DNA from: Dehalogenimonas lykanthroporepellens BL-DC-9
Lineage (GTDB): Bacteria; Chloroflexota; Dehalococcoidia; Dehalococcoidales; Dehalococcoidaceae
Reading direction: 5' to 3'
Length of the DNA: 64,000 bases
Assembly (NCBI GenBank): GCA_000143165.1
Contig: CP002084.1
Location: 124,001 to 188,000 of the forward strand
The stretch's first letter is position 1. Every line of letters begins with the position of its first letter. Position numbers and translations under genes: made by a program. This document shows positions 47,664 to 56,407 of this stretch, one piece after another. The notes under the pieces are model-generated. The model was not told the DNA's origin. It saw only the letters and a program-made list of their open reading frames with translations, and did not search any database.

Positions 47664-48558
47664 AGCCTATGTGTTGGGCATCAGCACCCGCAAGGTGGAA
47701 TCTCTGGTTCAGTCACTGGGTCTTAACGGGGTCAGTAAGAGCGAGGTATCGCGAATATGCGGGGCTCTGGACGATGAAGTGGAACGATGGCGTCACCGGC
47801 CTTTGTTATGGCGTTATCCCTATCTGTGGCTGGATGCGACCTACGTCAAGGTCAGGGATACCGGGCGGGTGGTCAGTCAGGCGGTAATTATCGCCTACGG
47901 CGTCCGGGAAACCGGAGAACGCGAGATCATCGGGCTTGAGGTCGGCCCCAGTGAAGACGGTGTATTCTGGAAAGAGTTTCTGCGGGGGCTGGTCAGCCGT
48001 GGTTTGAGCGGGGTGATGCTGGTAATCAGTGATGCTCATCTGGGACTGAAGGAAGCCATCAGCACGGTACTCACCGGGGTATCGTGGCAACGCTGCCGGG
48101 TGCACTTCATGCGCAATGCGCTGGCCAGAGTGCCGCGGGGCGCCCAGGCTATGGTATCTGCCGCTATCCGGACCATCTTCGCTCAACCTGACCGCGACAG
48201 CGCTTACAGCCAGCTCCGCCGGGTAGCCGATAACCTCAGACTCCGATTCGGTCCTGTGGCCGACCAATTGGAAGAGGCAGAACCGGATATCCTGGCCTAT
48301 ACCGCCTTCCCGCGGGAACACTGGCGGCAACTGTACTCTACCAATCCCCTGGAGAGACTGAATAAGGAAATCAAGCGCCGCAGTAATGTGGTCGGCATCT
48401 TTCCCAACAGCCAATCGGTAATCAGGCTGATTGGGGCGGTGTTAATGGAACAGCAGGACGAGTGGGAGGTCGGACGACGCTACTTTTCTTTGGATTCGAT
48501 GAAGAAAACGCTGGAAGGGGCGCAGGAGGAACCCCTGATCATGGCTTTACCAGCATAA
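47664..48558 (+). pseudogene. IS256-family transposase, N-terminal truncated
   Basis: Starts at AYVLGISTRKVESL, equal to about residue 112 of the full copy, and runs to the normal end. An ORF in this frame extends back into the end of copy 1 (47515) but gives unrelated residues. A few residues differ from copy 1 (GVSTRK/GISTRK, SACSQL/SAYSQL, SKSV/SQSV), so the copies are not recent duplicates of one another. Keeps all three catalytic residues but lacks the DNA-binding N-terminus. Confidence 0.9.
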
Positions 48559-48685
48559 CCATTCAGGAAACCACCAATGATGAATTTACACCACTTGACG
48601 GGACACTACCATCTTGGAAATTGTTTGAGATTTGTAATTTGTGATTTATTGAAGACTGACTACTGAATACTATAAGGAGAAACGA

Positions 48686-49606
48686 ATGTCCCTCACACTA
48701 GCCGAAGCATCCAAACTGTCCAACGACCTCCTCCTGGAGGGGGTGGTGGAAACCATGATCAAGGACTCGCCGGTACTGCGGCGTCTGCCGTTTATCGAAA
48801 TCACCGGTAACGGGCTGACCTATAACCAGGAAAAGACCCTGCCGGACATCGCCTTCTACGATGTCGGCGAGGACTGGGCGGAAAGCACGCCCACCTTCGA
48901 GCAGAAAACGGCGCACCTGAAAATCATGGGCGGCGACGCCGACCTGGATAACTTCCTGAAGACCACCCGCTCCAATTTTCAGGACCTCCAGGCGGCCATC
49001 ATCCAGCAGAAGGCCAAGGCGCTCAAGGATAAGTTCGAAGAGGTCTTCATCTACGGCGACGCTACCGCCAATGCCCGGGAATTCGACGGCCTGCGGGCGC
49101 TGTTGGGTACCGAAACCGGGGGTGAGCAGGTCATTTCCGCCGGGTCGGCCGGCGACAGCCTGACGCTGGATATGCTGGACGAACTCATCGACCTGGTCCG
49201 CGGCGGCAAGCCGGATATGCTCCTGATGAGCCGTCGCTCCCGCCGCAAGCTGTCGGCGCTGGTGCGGGCGTCCGGCGGTATGCTGGAAACAGACCGTGAC
49301 GCCTGGGGCAACTTCGTCCTGTGCTGGAACGGCGTGCCTATCGGCGTCAATGACTGGATAAAGGACACGCACGTCGTTGCCGGCGGCGTCGAGGCGGCCG
49401 TTACCGGCGGCGGTTGCTCCACCATCTACGCCGTCCAGTTCGGCGAGGGCGCCCTGGCCGGCCTGTCCAGCCCCGGCCTGATTCAGGTGAAGCACCTGGG
49501 TTCGTTGGAGAACAAGGACGCCGCCCGCACTCGCATCAAGTGGTACTGCTCACTGGCGCTCTTTTCCGCCATCAAAGCCGCGGCGCTCATCGGGGTGACG
49601 GATTAG
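48686..49606 (+). CDS. Phage major capsid protein (HK97-fold)
   Basis: 306 residues after TAAGGAGAAACGA. LLEGVVETMIKDSPVLRRLP at the N-terminus, KAKALKDKFEEVFIYGDATA (spine helix), GGKPDMLLMSRRSRRKLSAL and the final RTRIKWYCSLALFSAIKAAA match HK97-like capsid subunits without a separate prodomain, or encapsulin-like shells. Intact. An encapsulin is a possible alternative, but the portal and adaptor neighbours favour a virion protein. Confidence 0.82.
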   Translation: MSLTLAEASKLSNDLLLEGVVETMIKDSPVLRRLPFIEITGNGLTYNQEKTLPDIAFYDVGEDWAESTPTFEQKTAHLKIMGGDADLDNFLKTTRSNFQDLQAAIIQQKAKALKDKFEEVFIYGDATANAREFDGLRALLGTETGGEQVISAGSAGDSLTLDMLDELIDLVRGGKPDMLLMSRRSRRKLSALVRASGGMLETDRDAWGNFVLCWNGVPIGVNDWIKDTHVVAGGVEAAVTGGGCSTIYAVQFGEGALAGLSSPGLIQVKHLGSLENKDAARTRIKWYCSLALFSAIKAAALIGVTD

Positions 49607-49831
49607 GGGGTAACGGGGAAAATCCTAATCCCGAATATCTAATGTCTAAACAAATTCAAATGACCAAATGTTCGAAACAGGGCGACTCGTTAAGGTTGCG
49701 CCAGTGTTACCCGTTTTGGTCATTGGATATTTGAGCATTGGATATTGTGCTTAGAGATTAAACATTAGATATTGTCTGTCATTCATCTTTAGATTTTATC
49801 AGCAAAACGCTGAGAAATCCTTGGGGGATAC

Positions 49832-50458
49832 ATGAACCTGACACAACTTCGTTCCCTCCTCCGCCTCGACCTGGGCGACGCTACCCCGGCCGACCAGCGC
49901 TGGGAGGATGACACCCTGAACCGTCACCTCCGGCGGGCGACAGCGGAATACTCCCTGGCCGTGCCCCGGCAACTGACCCTCTCCGTCGATACCGTGCCCG
50001 GCAGTCGGGAGATTGACATAACTTCCATTTCGAGCCGGGTCGGTATCTCAGCGGTGGAATACCCGGCGGGGCAGGAACCCCGGGCCTTCCGCCGCTTCGC
50101 CGGCCGGGCCGACACGCTGTTCATCGAGGACGGGCCGGTGCCCGACGGCGGGACGGCGCTGGTTCACTACGGCGTAGCGCATCTGCTGGATGACGCCGGC
50201 ACTACCGTGCCGGAAAAGCATCACGAGATACTGCTGGCCGGGGCGTCAGCCTATTCCGCCATCGAATGGGCGGTGCACGCCGTCAACCGGGTCAACACCG
50301 GCGCCGACGTCGCCGGCGGTTACTTCCGCTGGGGTTCGGCTCGGCTGGCGTATTTCCAGTCAGCCCTGAAAACCCTGCGCTGTGGCCGGAAGGTGAGGGT
50401 GGGGTACGCGTACAACCCGGAAGGAATGGTTTCAAGTTTCGCCCCGTATCTTTCGTAG
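49832..50458 (+). CDS. Phage head-tail adaptor-like protein
   Basis: 208 residues. LRSLLRLDLGDATPADQRWE then DDTLNRHLRRATAEYSLAVP is the opening of small head-tail connector (gp6/adaptor) proteins; the C-terminal half, ILLAGASAYSAIEWAVHAVN, is helical. It would join capsid and tail. 225 bp of mosaic repeats separate it from the capsid gene. GGGGGATAC lies before the ATG. Confidence 0.65.
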   Translation: MNLTQLRSLLRLDLGDATPADQRWEDDTLNRHLRRATAEYSLAVPRQLTLSVDTVPGSREIDITSISSRVGISAVEYPAGQEPRAFRRFAGRADTLFIEDGPVPDGGTALVHYGVAHLLDDAGTTVPEKHHEILLAGASAYSAIEWAVHAVNRVNTGADVAGGYFRWGSARLAYFQSALKTLRCGRKVRVGYAYNPEGMVSSFAPYLS

Positions 50459-50838
50459 GGGTCGGCCATGGCCGACCCGCCCTGGTAACACCAATCGTCA
50501 TTGCGAGGCGACGCCGAAGCAATCCCGGTTCCCCGCATCGCATTGTCATTGTCACCGTAGGCTTTTTGTTCTCTTAACCATCGTCGGCTTTTCATTTTCC
50601 TTGTCATCCTCGGCGAAAGCCGGGGATCCAAAAAGAGCTGGTAGCTGTCGGCTGAAAGCTGACAGCCATAAACACCACCGTCATTGCGAGCCTACGGCGA
50701 AGCAATCTCGGTGCCCCCGCTGATAGCTGTCAGCTGACTACTGACAGCTATCAATAACGGCAAATAAAAAAACGAATGGGGACGGCGGAGGTCATCGATG
50801 GAATTGGGCCCAGGAATAATGAATGGAGAGTATTAGTA
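50459..50838. repeat. Mosaic repeat block
   Basis: GGGGTCGGCCATGGCCGACC (50459), GTCATTGCGAGGCGACGCCG (50498), a complete solo palindrome 50602-50630 and AGCTGA runs. No gene. Confidence 0.7.
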
Positions 50839-51084
50839 TCAACCGAAAAGAGTTGTTATCAGGTCTTCTTTGTCTCTGCTCAGATAGGCGGCAATGTCGG
50901 TCAGGATACTGTTCAAAGTGCCCACTCTTACCGGTTTATGATTAGGGATAGTGATGTGATGTTCTTGCCCGTTGAAGTTTGAGGTGAGCCTGAGATGACT
51001 GCCGCTCTGACGGGAAACGGCATAACCGAAGGGTTTCAATAAGGCGACCAGTTCGGCCCCATCGATATCCCGAGGTAGTCTCAA
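50839..51084 (-). CDS. HicA-like mRNA interferase toxin
   Basis: 81 residues. IDGAELVALLKPFGYAVSRQ, the GSH motif then LRLTSNFNGQEHHITIPNHK and VGTLNSILTDIAAYL. This sub-type has a longer loop than the other HicA proteins of the window. Its start overlaps the upstream antitoxin stop by 4 bp. Confidence 0.88.
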   Translation of the reverse strand: MRLPRDIDGAELVALLKPFGYAVSRQSGSHLRLTSNFNGQEHHITIPNHKPVRVGTLNSILTDIAAYLSRDKEDLITTLFG

Positions 51085-51287
51085 ACGGAAATGACCTCTT
51101 CCTTGACCTGGTGGAGACGGATTAGCGGCGGTGGAGTTTCATCCCCAAAATGACATCTAACCGCGTCACGCACCTGTTCTTTGAGGTCGTCGAATGTATC
51201 GGCTTCGGTGAAAATAGCATGGCCTAAGGCTCGGGCAATAAAGCCGCCTTCGGGGGCTTCTTCAACTAAAAATATAATCTCGTTCAT
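51081..51287 (-). CDS. HicB-like antitoxin (short form)
   Basis: 68 residues from MNEIIFLVEEAPEGGFIARA. A 2-strand/helix core DTFDDLKEQVRDAVRCHFGD fits the short HicB-like proteins that pair with this HicA sub-type. First gene of the pair; inserted in opposite orientation between two virion genes. Confidence 0.82.
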   Translation of the reverse strand: MNEIIFLVEEAPEGGFIARALGHAIFTEADTFDDLKEQVRDAVRCHFGDETPPPLIRLHQVKEEVISV

Positions 51288-51832
51288 ACAACTCGCCATT
51301 CCAGTTTATCACCCGATGGATAAATGTCAAGAAACCGGATATCCCGGGCTGACGCTTGAGCGGAATAACACCGCATCCAGGCGGGCGAGCCATGTTTCAC
51401 TTCTACGGTTATTATCACCCGTAGGGGTCGGCCAAGGCCGACCCGCCCTGGTAACACCAATCGTCGTTGCGAGCCAACGGCGAAGCAATCCCGGTGCCCC
51501 GTTTTGGTCATTTAATATTGGAACTTGGGATTTGTTTGTTATTTGTAATTTAGGATTTGGAATTTGCTGAAAGCTGACGGCTGAAAGCTGACAGCCATAA
51601 ACACCACCGTCATTGCGAGGCGACGCCGAAGCAATCTCGGTTTCCCTCGTAGGGTTCGCCAAGGCCGATCCGCCCTGGTAACACCAATCGTCGTTGCGAG
51701 CCGGCGGCGAAGCAATCCCGGTGCCCCGTTTTGGTCATTTAATATTGGAACTTGGGATTTGTTTGTTATTTGTAATTTAGGATTTGGAATTTGCTGAAAG
51801 CTGTCGGCTCCCAATTAAACGAAAGGAAAAAA
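51288..51832. repeat. Mosaic repeat block
   Basis: Two copies of the GGTCGGCCAAGGCCGACC module (51424 and a mutated one near 51650), CATTGCGAGGCGACGCCGAA, AGCTGA runs and the AAATTCCAAATCC-type run. The last bases GAAAGGA form the ribosome site of the next gene. No gene. Confidence 0.7.
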
Positions 51833-52075
51833 ATGAACCTCTACAAAAAACTCTGGTCCCGCCTCGGCGGCCGCCCCTGGACCTATATCATCCGTGACCT
51901 GTGGCATCGCTTCGAATGGCTGTGGATTATCGGTCTGGTGTCGGCCGGCTACTGGCTGGGCACTCGCGGCTACGACCACGCCCTGGCCTTGCTCATCGCC
52001 TTCAATCTGGGCTATGTCGCCGGGCATATCTTCTGGGGTACCGAATACGTCCCCGGCCAAAAGGGCGAGGGCTGA
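51833..52075 (+). CDS. Small membrane protein of the phage-like cluster
   Basis: 80 residues from MNLYKKLWSRLGGRPW. Two hydrophobic segments (about 29-45 and 48-66), charged tail PGQKGEG. In a virion cluster it could be a holin or tail accessory; no motif decides. Its TGA overlaps the next ATG (TGATG), so it is translationally coupled to the tail gene. Confidence 0.6.
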   Translation: MNLYKKLWSRLGGRPWTYIIRDLWHRFEWLWIIGLVSAGYWLGTRGYDHALALLIAFNLGYVAGHIFWGTEYVPGQKGEG

Positions 52076-53799
52076 TGCGCCCCCTGACCGATACCCTGGC
52101 TGAGGCTCAGCGGGCGCCGTCCGGCACGCCTTTTTTTCGTACCGCGGTTACCCGCCGGCAAACGGTCTGGCAGGAACTTACCGGCGGCGGTGAGGACGGC
52201 TACCGCCAGACGGCGGCGCTCACCACCACCGGTACGCTGGTACGCGCCCGCCTGACGCCGCCGGCGGACTCCGGCCGACTGTTCCTCCAGCGCGTTTCGG
52301 CGCTTTCTCCAACCTCTGACTTTTCCGTCTGGCAGGATACCGGGCGCTACGGCGTTAATGACGTGGCTCTGGCGGACGGTGCCGGGGAAGTGTCGCTGTG
52401 CTGGCTGGCGGCTGACCGCTCTCTGTGGCGGCTGTGGAGCCCGGACGATGGACTGACCTGGCAAGGGCCGGAACTGGTGGATTACGCCCCGGCTTCGGCC
52501 CTCGGCGGTCTGTCAGCGGCATACGATGATGCCGGCGGCCTGTCTCTTTTCTTCACCGATCAGACGACGCTTTACATCAAACGTCGGAGCGGCGGAGTCT
52601 GGCAGGCGCGGCAGTCCTGGGACAAGGCTACCGGCGAACTGACCGGGGTGGCCGCGGTGTATGACGGCGGCTGGCGGTTGGCGGTTACCGGCCGGACGTC
52701 CGGGGGTGACTACCGGTTATGGACGCTCTCCTGGGACGGAACGGCCTGGAGCGCGCTGACGGCCATCGCCGCTTCGCCGGCCGGCGAGGGCTATGAGTTC
52801 GCCCGGCCATCTCTTTGCCGCGGGCCGAGGGGTTATCTCTGCGCCTGGGTGGAGCGCCTGACCGGCGATGCGCCGCACAACCGGATATATATCGGCGTTA
52901 CCGTGCCCGGCACCGGCTTCGATGACGGCTTGTGGCAGGAACCGTACCCCGCTGACATGACGGCGGAACAAGGGGTGTCGTTGTTGTCCGGTGACGGCGC
53001 GCTGTGGGCGACTGCCGCCTTCCGGGTGTGGCGCGCCGGGGACGACACCCCCGACATCGACCTGTCGCCTTACCTGAAGGCGGTTTCCCTGAAGCTGTCA
53101 GAGGCCGAGGGCAGGTTGAGTCTGGAACTGGACAACGCGGGTAGCTGGTACGACGTGCCGCCCTTCGGTGTCGGCGATCGGCTGGAGTTCTCTGCCGGCT
53201 ATGTCACCGCAACCGGCCCTGAAACTGCGCCGGGTTTGTCTTTTACCATCACCGGCGTGAAGGCACAACTGGAGCCGGGGTTGTCATTGCTGATACTTGA
53301 CGCTGCAGACGGCTGGTCAGCGCTGAAAAACTGGCGGGCGCCCGGCCAGTTACGCTGGAACATGACTCATTCCATTACACAGATACTGGCCTGGCTTTTA
53401 GGGCGGGTGGGGCTTCGGCTGAATGTCAGCTCCGCATCGGCTGACGCCGGCCGGTTGCCGGACTTTGCCGTAAGTCCCGGCGTCAGCGGATTTTCCGCCG
53501 TCAGACGCCTGCTGGCCGGTCTGCCCGACCGGCTCTTGATCGAAGGCGAAAACGCCTGGCTGGTGAGTCCGCCGGCTGAAGAGGTGCCGGTATATGAATG
53601 GGTCGGCCCTCATGCTGTTTTTCGCCGCTACCTGGCTTTCGAGGGAGCAGGCGGCGAAATAACCGGGCCGCCTAACTGCGCCCAGCAGATACATGACCTG
53701 ATATCGGTGGGCGGCCGGGCGTTCAGGGTCGCCGGTATCGGTCTGGAATACCGGGCGTCATCGGGCCGTTACCGTATGACGCTGAGGCTCGGGGAATGA
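52075..53799 (+). CDS. Phage tail/tip-like protein with propeller-type repeats
   Basis: 574 residues from ATG 52075; a longer open frame upstream overlaps the previous gene and is not used. The first 300 residues show repeated Trp-bearing strands (SVWQDTGRYG, SLWRLWSPDDGLTW, YRLWTLSWDGTAWSAL) like a sialidase-type beta-propeller. The second half (VSLKLSEAEGRLSLELDNAG, GDRLEFSAGYVT) resembles tail-hub/baseplate proteins. It may be a receptor-binding or hub protein. Unusual in being so tightly coupled to a membrane protein. Confidence 0.6.
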   Translation: MRPLTDTLAEAQRAPSGTPFFRTAVTRRQTVWQELTGGGEDGYRQTAALTTTGTLVRARLTPPADSGRLFLQRVSALSPTSDFSVWQDTGRYGVNDVALADGAGEVSLCWLAADRSLWRLWSPDDGLTWQGPELVDYAPASALGGLSAAYDDAGGLSLFFTDQTTLYIKRRSGGVWQARQSWDKATGELTGVAAVYDGGWRLAVTGRTSGGDYRLWTLSWDGTAWSALTAIAASPAGEGYEFARPSLCRGPRGYLCAWVERLTGDAPHNRIYIGVTVPGTGFDDGLWQEPYPADMTAEQGVSLLSGDGALWATAAFRVWRAGDDTPDIDLSPYLKAVSLKLSEAEGRLSLELDNAGSWYDVPPFGVGDRLEFSAGYVTATGPETAPGLSFTITGVKAQLEPGLSLLILDAADGWSALKNWRAPGQLRWNMTHSITQILAWLLGRVGLRLNVSSASADAGRLPDFAVSPGVSGFSAVRRLLAGLPDRLLIEGENAWLVSPPAEEVPVYEWVGPHAVFRRYLAFEGAGGEITGPPNCAQQIHDLISVGGRAFRVAGIGLEYRASSGRYRMTLRLGE

Positions 53800-53816
53800 A
53801 TTGCTGGAATTGTTTC

Positions 53817-53841
53817 GCCAGGCTCCTGGCGGGCTTTTTTC
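53817..53841 (+). terminator. Terminator after the tail gene
   Basis: CGCCAG-GCTC-CTGGCG followed by GGCTTTTTTC. Confidence 0.75.
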
Positions 53842-53927
53842 AGGTTTTCACGATGGAAAAGGGGATTCGTTTCCTTCGTTTTAGTCGCTTGTATCCCGGA
53901 TAGTCTGGCAACGGCAGACCTGATACC

Positions 53928-53950
53928 GCCGGCCTCTGACAGAGGCCGGC
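53928..53950. terminator. Perfect hairpin between tail and spike-like genes
   Basis: GCCGGCCTCT/AGAGGCCGGC with a GAC loop. No T run, so it may not terminate. Confidence 0.45.
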
Positions 53951-54017
53951 TTATGCATTTGCGGCGGTAAACGCTTGATTATCAAAAACGCACTCTACGT
54001 GCAGGAAAGGAAAACGA

Positions 54018-54230
54018 ATGCTGAAAGCGGCAACCCTCATAAGTTTCGACAGCCTTGACTATACCGCCGATATCCGGCCGGACGGCTCACCGAAGGCGTA
54101 TCTGGATGGCATAACCGTGGCGCGTCATATTCCCGTGGCGGAAATGTTACCCGGCCGCCGTCTGGCGGTACTCTTCCCTGACCGCTACCAGGCCGGTTCG
54201 GCGGTCATCATCGCCGTATGGGAAGGGTGA
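54018..54230 (+). CDS. Small spike-like protein of the phage cluster
   Basis: 70 residues, all-beta (DSLDYTADIRPDGSPKAYLD, VARHIPVAEMLPGRRLAVLF). Resembles the short OB-fold-like proteins at the end of some phage tail modules. Good AGGAAAGG ribosome site. Last gene of the cluster before a 1.4-kb repeat block. Function not certain. Confidence 0.5.
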   Translation: MLKAATLISFDSLDYTADIRPDGSPKAYLDGITVARHIPVAEMLPGRRLAVLFPDRYQAGSAVIIAVWEG

Positions 54231-55628
54231 GTGCGCTTTAAGCTGTCAGCATTCAGCTGTCAGCCAGCGACCGGGACGGGCGAGGCAGGCCTCGCCCCTA
54301 CGGCCTGTATTATCCGTAGCCCTTGTGGTTCTTATTACCCGTAGGGGGCGGCCATGGCCGCCCCGCACTCGTAACACCAATCGTCATTGGTTCTGGGCCG
54401 TAGGTGTCGGCCATGGCCGACCCGCCCTGGTAACACCAATCATATATGCGAGCTGACGGCTGAAAGCTGACAGCCATAAACACCCCCGTCATTGCGAGGC
54501 GACGCCGAAGCAATCTCGGTTTCCCTCGTAGGGGTCGGCCAAGGCCGACCCGCCCTGGTAACACCAATCGCCGTTGCGAGCCAACGGCGAAGCAATCCCG
54601 GTGCCAAAGGCAGTCAATCGTCATGATACGGGTCAACACCGAGACTGCTTCGCGCCTGCCGGCCGCTCGCAGTGACGTAAAAAGGCGTCATTACGAGGAG
54701 CGTAGCGACGTGGTAATCTCGTTTCCCGTTTTGGGCATTTGAATTTTGAAGGTTCCCCACGTCTCTTCGTTCCTCGGGACGGCTTCGCCGGTTTGTTATT
54801 TGATGCTTGTGATTTGGAATTTGCTGAAAGCCGCCGGCTGAAAGCTGACAGCCATAAACACCCCCGTCATTGCGAGGCGACGCCGAAGCAATCTCGGTTT
54901 CCCTCGTAGGGGTCGGCCAAGGCCGACCCGCCCTGGTAACACCAATCGCCGTTGCGAGCCAACGGCGAAGCAATCCCGGTGCCAAAGGCAGTCAATCGTC
55001 ATGATACGGGTCAACACCGAGACTGCTTCGCGCCTGCCGGCCGCTCGCAGTGACGTAAAAAGGCGTCATTACGAGGAGCGTAGCGACGTGGTAATCTCGT
55101 TTCCCGTTTTGGGCATTTGAATTTTGAAGGTTCCCCACGTCTCTTCGTTCCTCGGGACGGCTTCGCCGGTTTGTTATTTGATGCTTGTGATTTGGAATTT
55201 GCTGAAAGCCGCCGGCTGAAAGCTGACAGCCATAAACACCCCCGTCATTGCGAGCCTGTGGCGAAGCAATCCCGGTGCCAAAGGCGGTCAATCGTCATCA
55301 TACGGGTCAACACCGAGACTGCTTCGCGCCTGCTGATCGCTCGCAGTGACGAAAAAAGGCGTCATTGCGAAGAATCGTCAGCGTCTGTGGCAATCCTGGT
55401 TTCCCAAAGCTGACAGCTGACGGCTGAAAGCTGACCGCTCGTTCCCCGTTTCGGTCATTTAATATTGTAACTTGGGATTTGTTTGTTATTTGATGCTTGT
55501 GATTTGGAATTTGCTGAAAGCTGACAGCCATAAACACCCCCGTCATTGCGAGCCAACGGCGAAGCAATCCCGGTGCCCCGTTTCGGTCATTTTAATTTTG
55601 GATTTTGATATTGTTTGTTATTTGTGAT
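54231..55628. repeat. Large mosaic repeat block
   Basis: No gene in 1.4 kb. Includes GGCGAGGCAGGCCTCGCC, four GGTCGGCC-type modules, several inverted doublets of the second and third families, and a 378-bp tandem duplication. Confidence 0.8.
54458..55254 (+). repeat. 378-bp tandem duplication
   Basis: Unit 54458-54835 is repeated at 54836-55213 with no difference seen by eye, followed by about 41 bp of a third unit. Each unit holds one second-family and one third-family doublet. Confidence 0.85.
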
Positions 55629-55883
55629 TTAGGATTTGGAATTTGAAGCTGATGCCTTGGCATCAGCGTTCCTGTGGCATCTCAAACACATCACCCGGCA
55701 GTTCTCATAAACCGGCGGTCGCGCCGGGTCGATGCGGTAGTAGTGGGCCTCGTCCCAGCGCCAGAAATACACCTTACAACGGGTGCCGGGGTGTTCCTTA
55801 CAGCCTTCGGCGCATTCGCACTGGGAGCCGGCACTGCGGAACGCCTTTTGCCTGACCTCGTCGGAAAAGTCGCATTCAGCCAT
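55629..55883 (-). CDS. HNH-like endonuclease domain protein
   Basis: 84 residues. Zinc cysteines in QCECAEGC and CLRCH (ENCRVMCLRCHRN), with WDEAHYYRIDP supplying the catalytic-type His: an HNH pattern. The C-terminal 11 residues (ADAKASASNSKS) are encoded by the mosaic repeat, so the natural end may have been lost. Divergent to the DUF6941-like gene. Confidence 0.7.
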   Translation of the reverse strand: MAECDFSDEVRQKAFRSAGSQCECAEGCKEHPGTRCKVYFWRWDEAHYYRIDPARPPVYENCRVMCLRCHRNADAKASASNSKS

Positions 55884-55940
55884 TGTTGAACCTGCCTTGC
55901 CCTGATTATAGACCTCACCGGGATGAAGTCAATACTTTTA

Positions 55941-55969
55941 TTGACTACCCGTCGGGGCGCGCCTACAAT
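55941..55969 (+). promoter_or_regulatory. Promoter of the DUF6941-like gene
   Basis: TTGACT, 17 bp, TACAAT; the start site would fall on or next to the ATG at 55976. Confidence 0.7.
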
Positions 55970-55975
55970 GGACGC

Positions 55976-56407
55976 ATGAGTGACCAGGATAATCAGGAAG
56001 TAATCCAGGGTAGCGGCAAGCCGGTGCTGGTGGCGGCGCTGGTCTGTGACACAGCCGCCAAGGACCCGACTACCGGCAAGATTTCGCTTATCGGTATCTT
56101 TGACAAGGTTCATGTGAGCAAGTTCCCGTCGAAGCGTCCGGTATCGCTGTACGCCAAGTTGACCGAGGCCGAAGGGGAATATGAGTTCCAGGCCCGTTAC
56201 GTTTATTCCAATACCGGGGAAAAGCTGGCCGAGGCCAAAGGCAAGTTCAACTCCAATAGCAAGCTGGGGACGGTGGAGCTGAATCTGCAGTTTCCGCCTC
56301 TGCCCATTCCCGGCGAGGGTCGTTATGACTTCCAGCTGTGGGTCAACGGTCACTTCCTGGGACAGGCCTTCATCGACGCGGTGGGTATGGGACAGCAGGC
56401 CGCTTAG
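55976..56407 (+). CDS. DUF6941-like protein
   Basis: 143 residues from ATG 55976; upstream in-frame codons lie in the promoter. PVLVAALVCDTAAKDPTTGK then ISLIGIFDKVHV and LPIPGEGRYDFQLWVNGHFL fit a beta-sandwich family annotated as DUF6941, of unknown role. The transcript is probably leaderless. Its stop overlaps the stop of the ferritin-like gene on the other strand. Confidence 0.75.
   Translation: MSDQDNQEVIQGSGKPVLVAALVCDTAAKDPTTGKISLIGIFDKVHVSKFPSKRPVSLYAKLTEAEGEYEFQARYVYSNTGEKLAEAKGKFNSNSKLGTVELNLQFPPLPIPGEGRYDFQLWVNGHFLGQAFIDAVGMGQQAA

Larger units (their letters stand above)
46289..48610 (+). mobile_element. IS256-family element with a truncated second copy attached
   Basis: Full copy 46289-47663 followed directly by a 5'-truncated copy 47664-48610. 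Ends begin GGTAG and finish CTACC with GTGGTGTAAATTC in both inverted repeats. ATCTTGGA flanks the whole composite (46281-46288 and 48611-48618) as an 8-bp target duplication. It lies between the scaffold-like and capsid genes. Confidence 0.88.

Noticed and set aside
48686-49606. Encapsulin nanocompartment instead of a virion capsid
   Set aside because: The size fits, but portal and adaptor genes are near and the ferritin-like genes of the window are not adjacent.
51901-52074. Longer N-terminus for the tail-like protein
   Set aside because: It overlaps the small membrane protein gene out of frame, and the TGATG overlap gives a clear start at 52075.
54310-55567. Open frames of about 70-120 codons in the large repeat block
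   Set aside because: Products repeat exactly with the 378-bp duplication and consist of mosaic repeats only.
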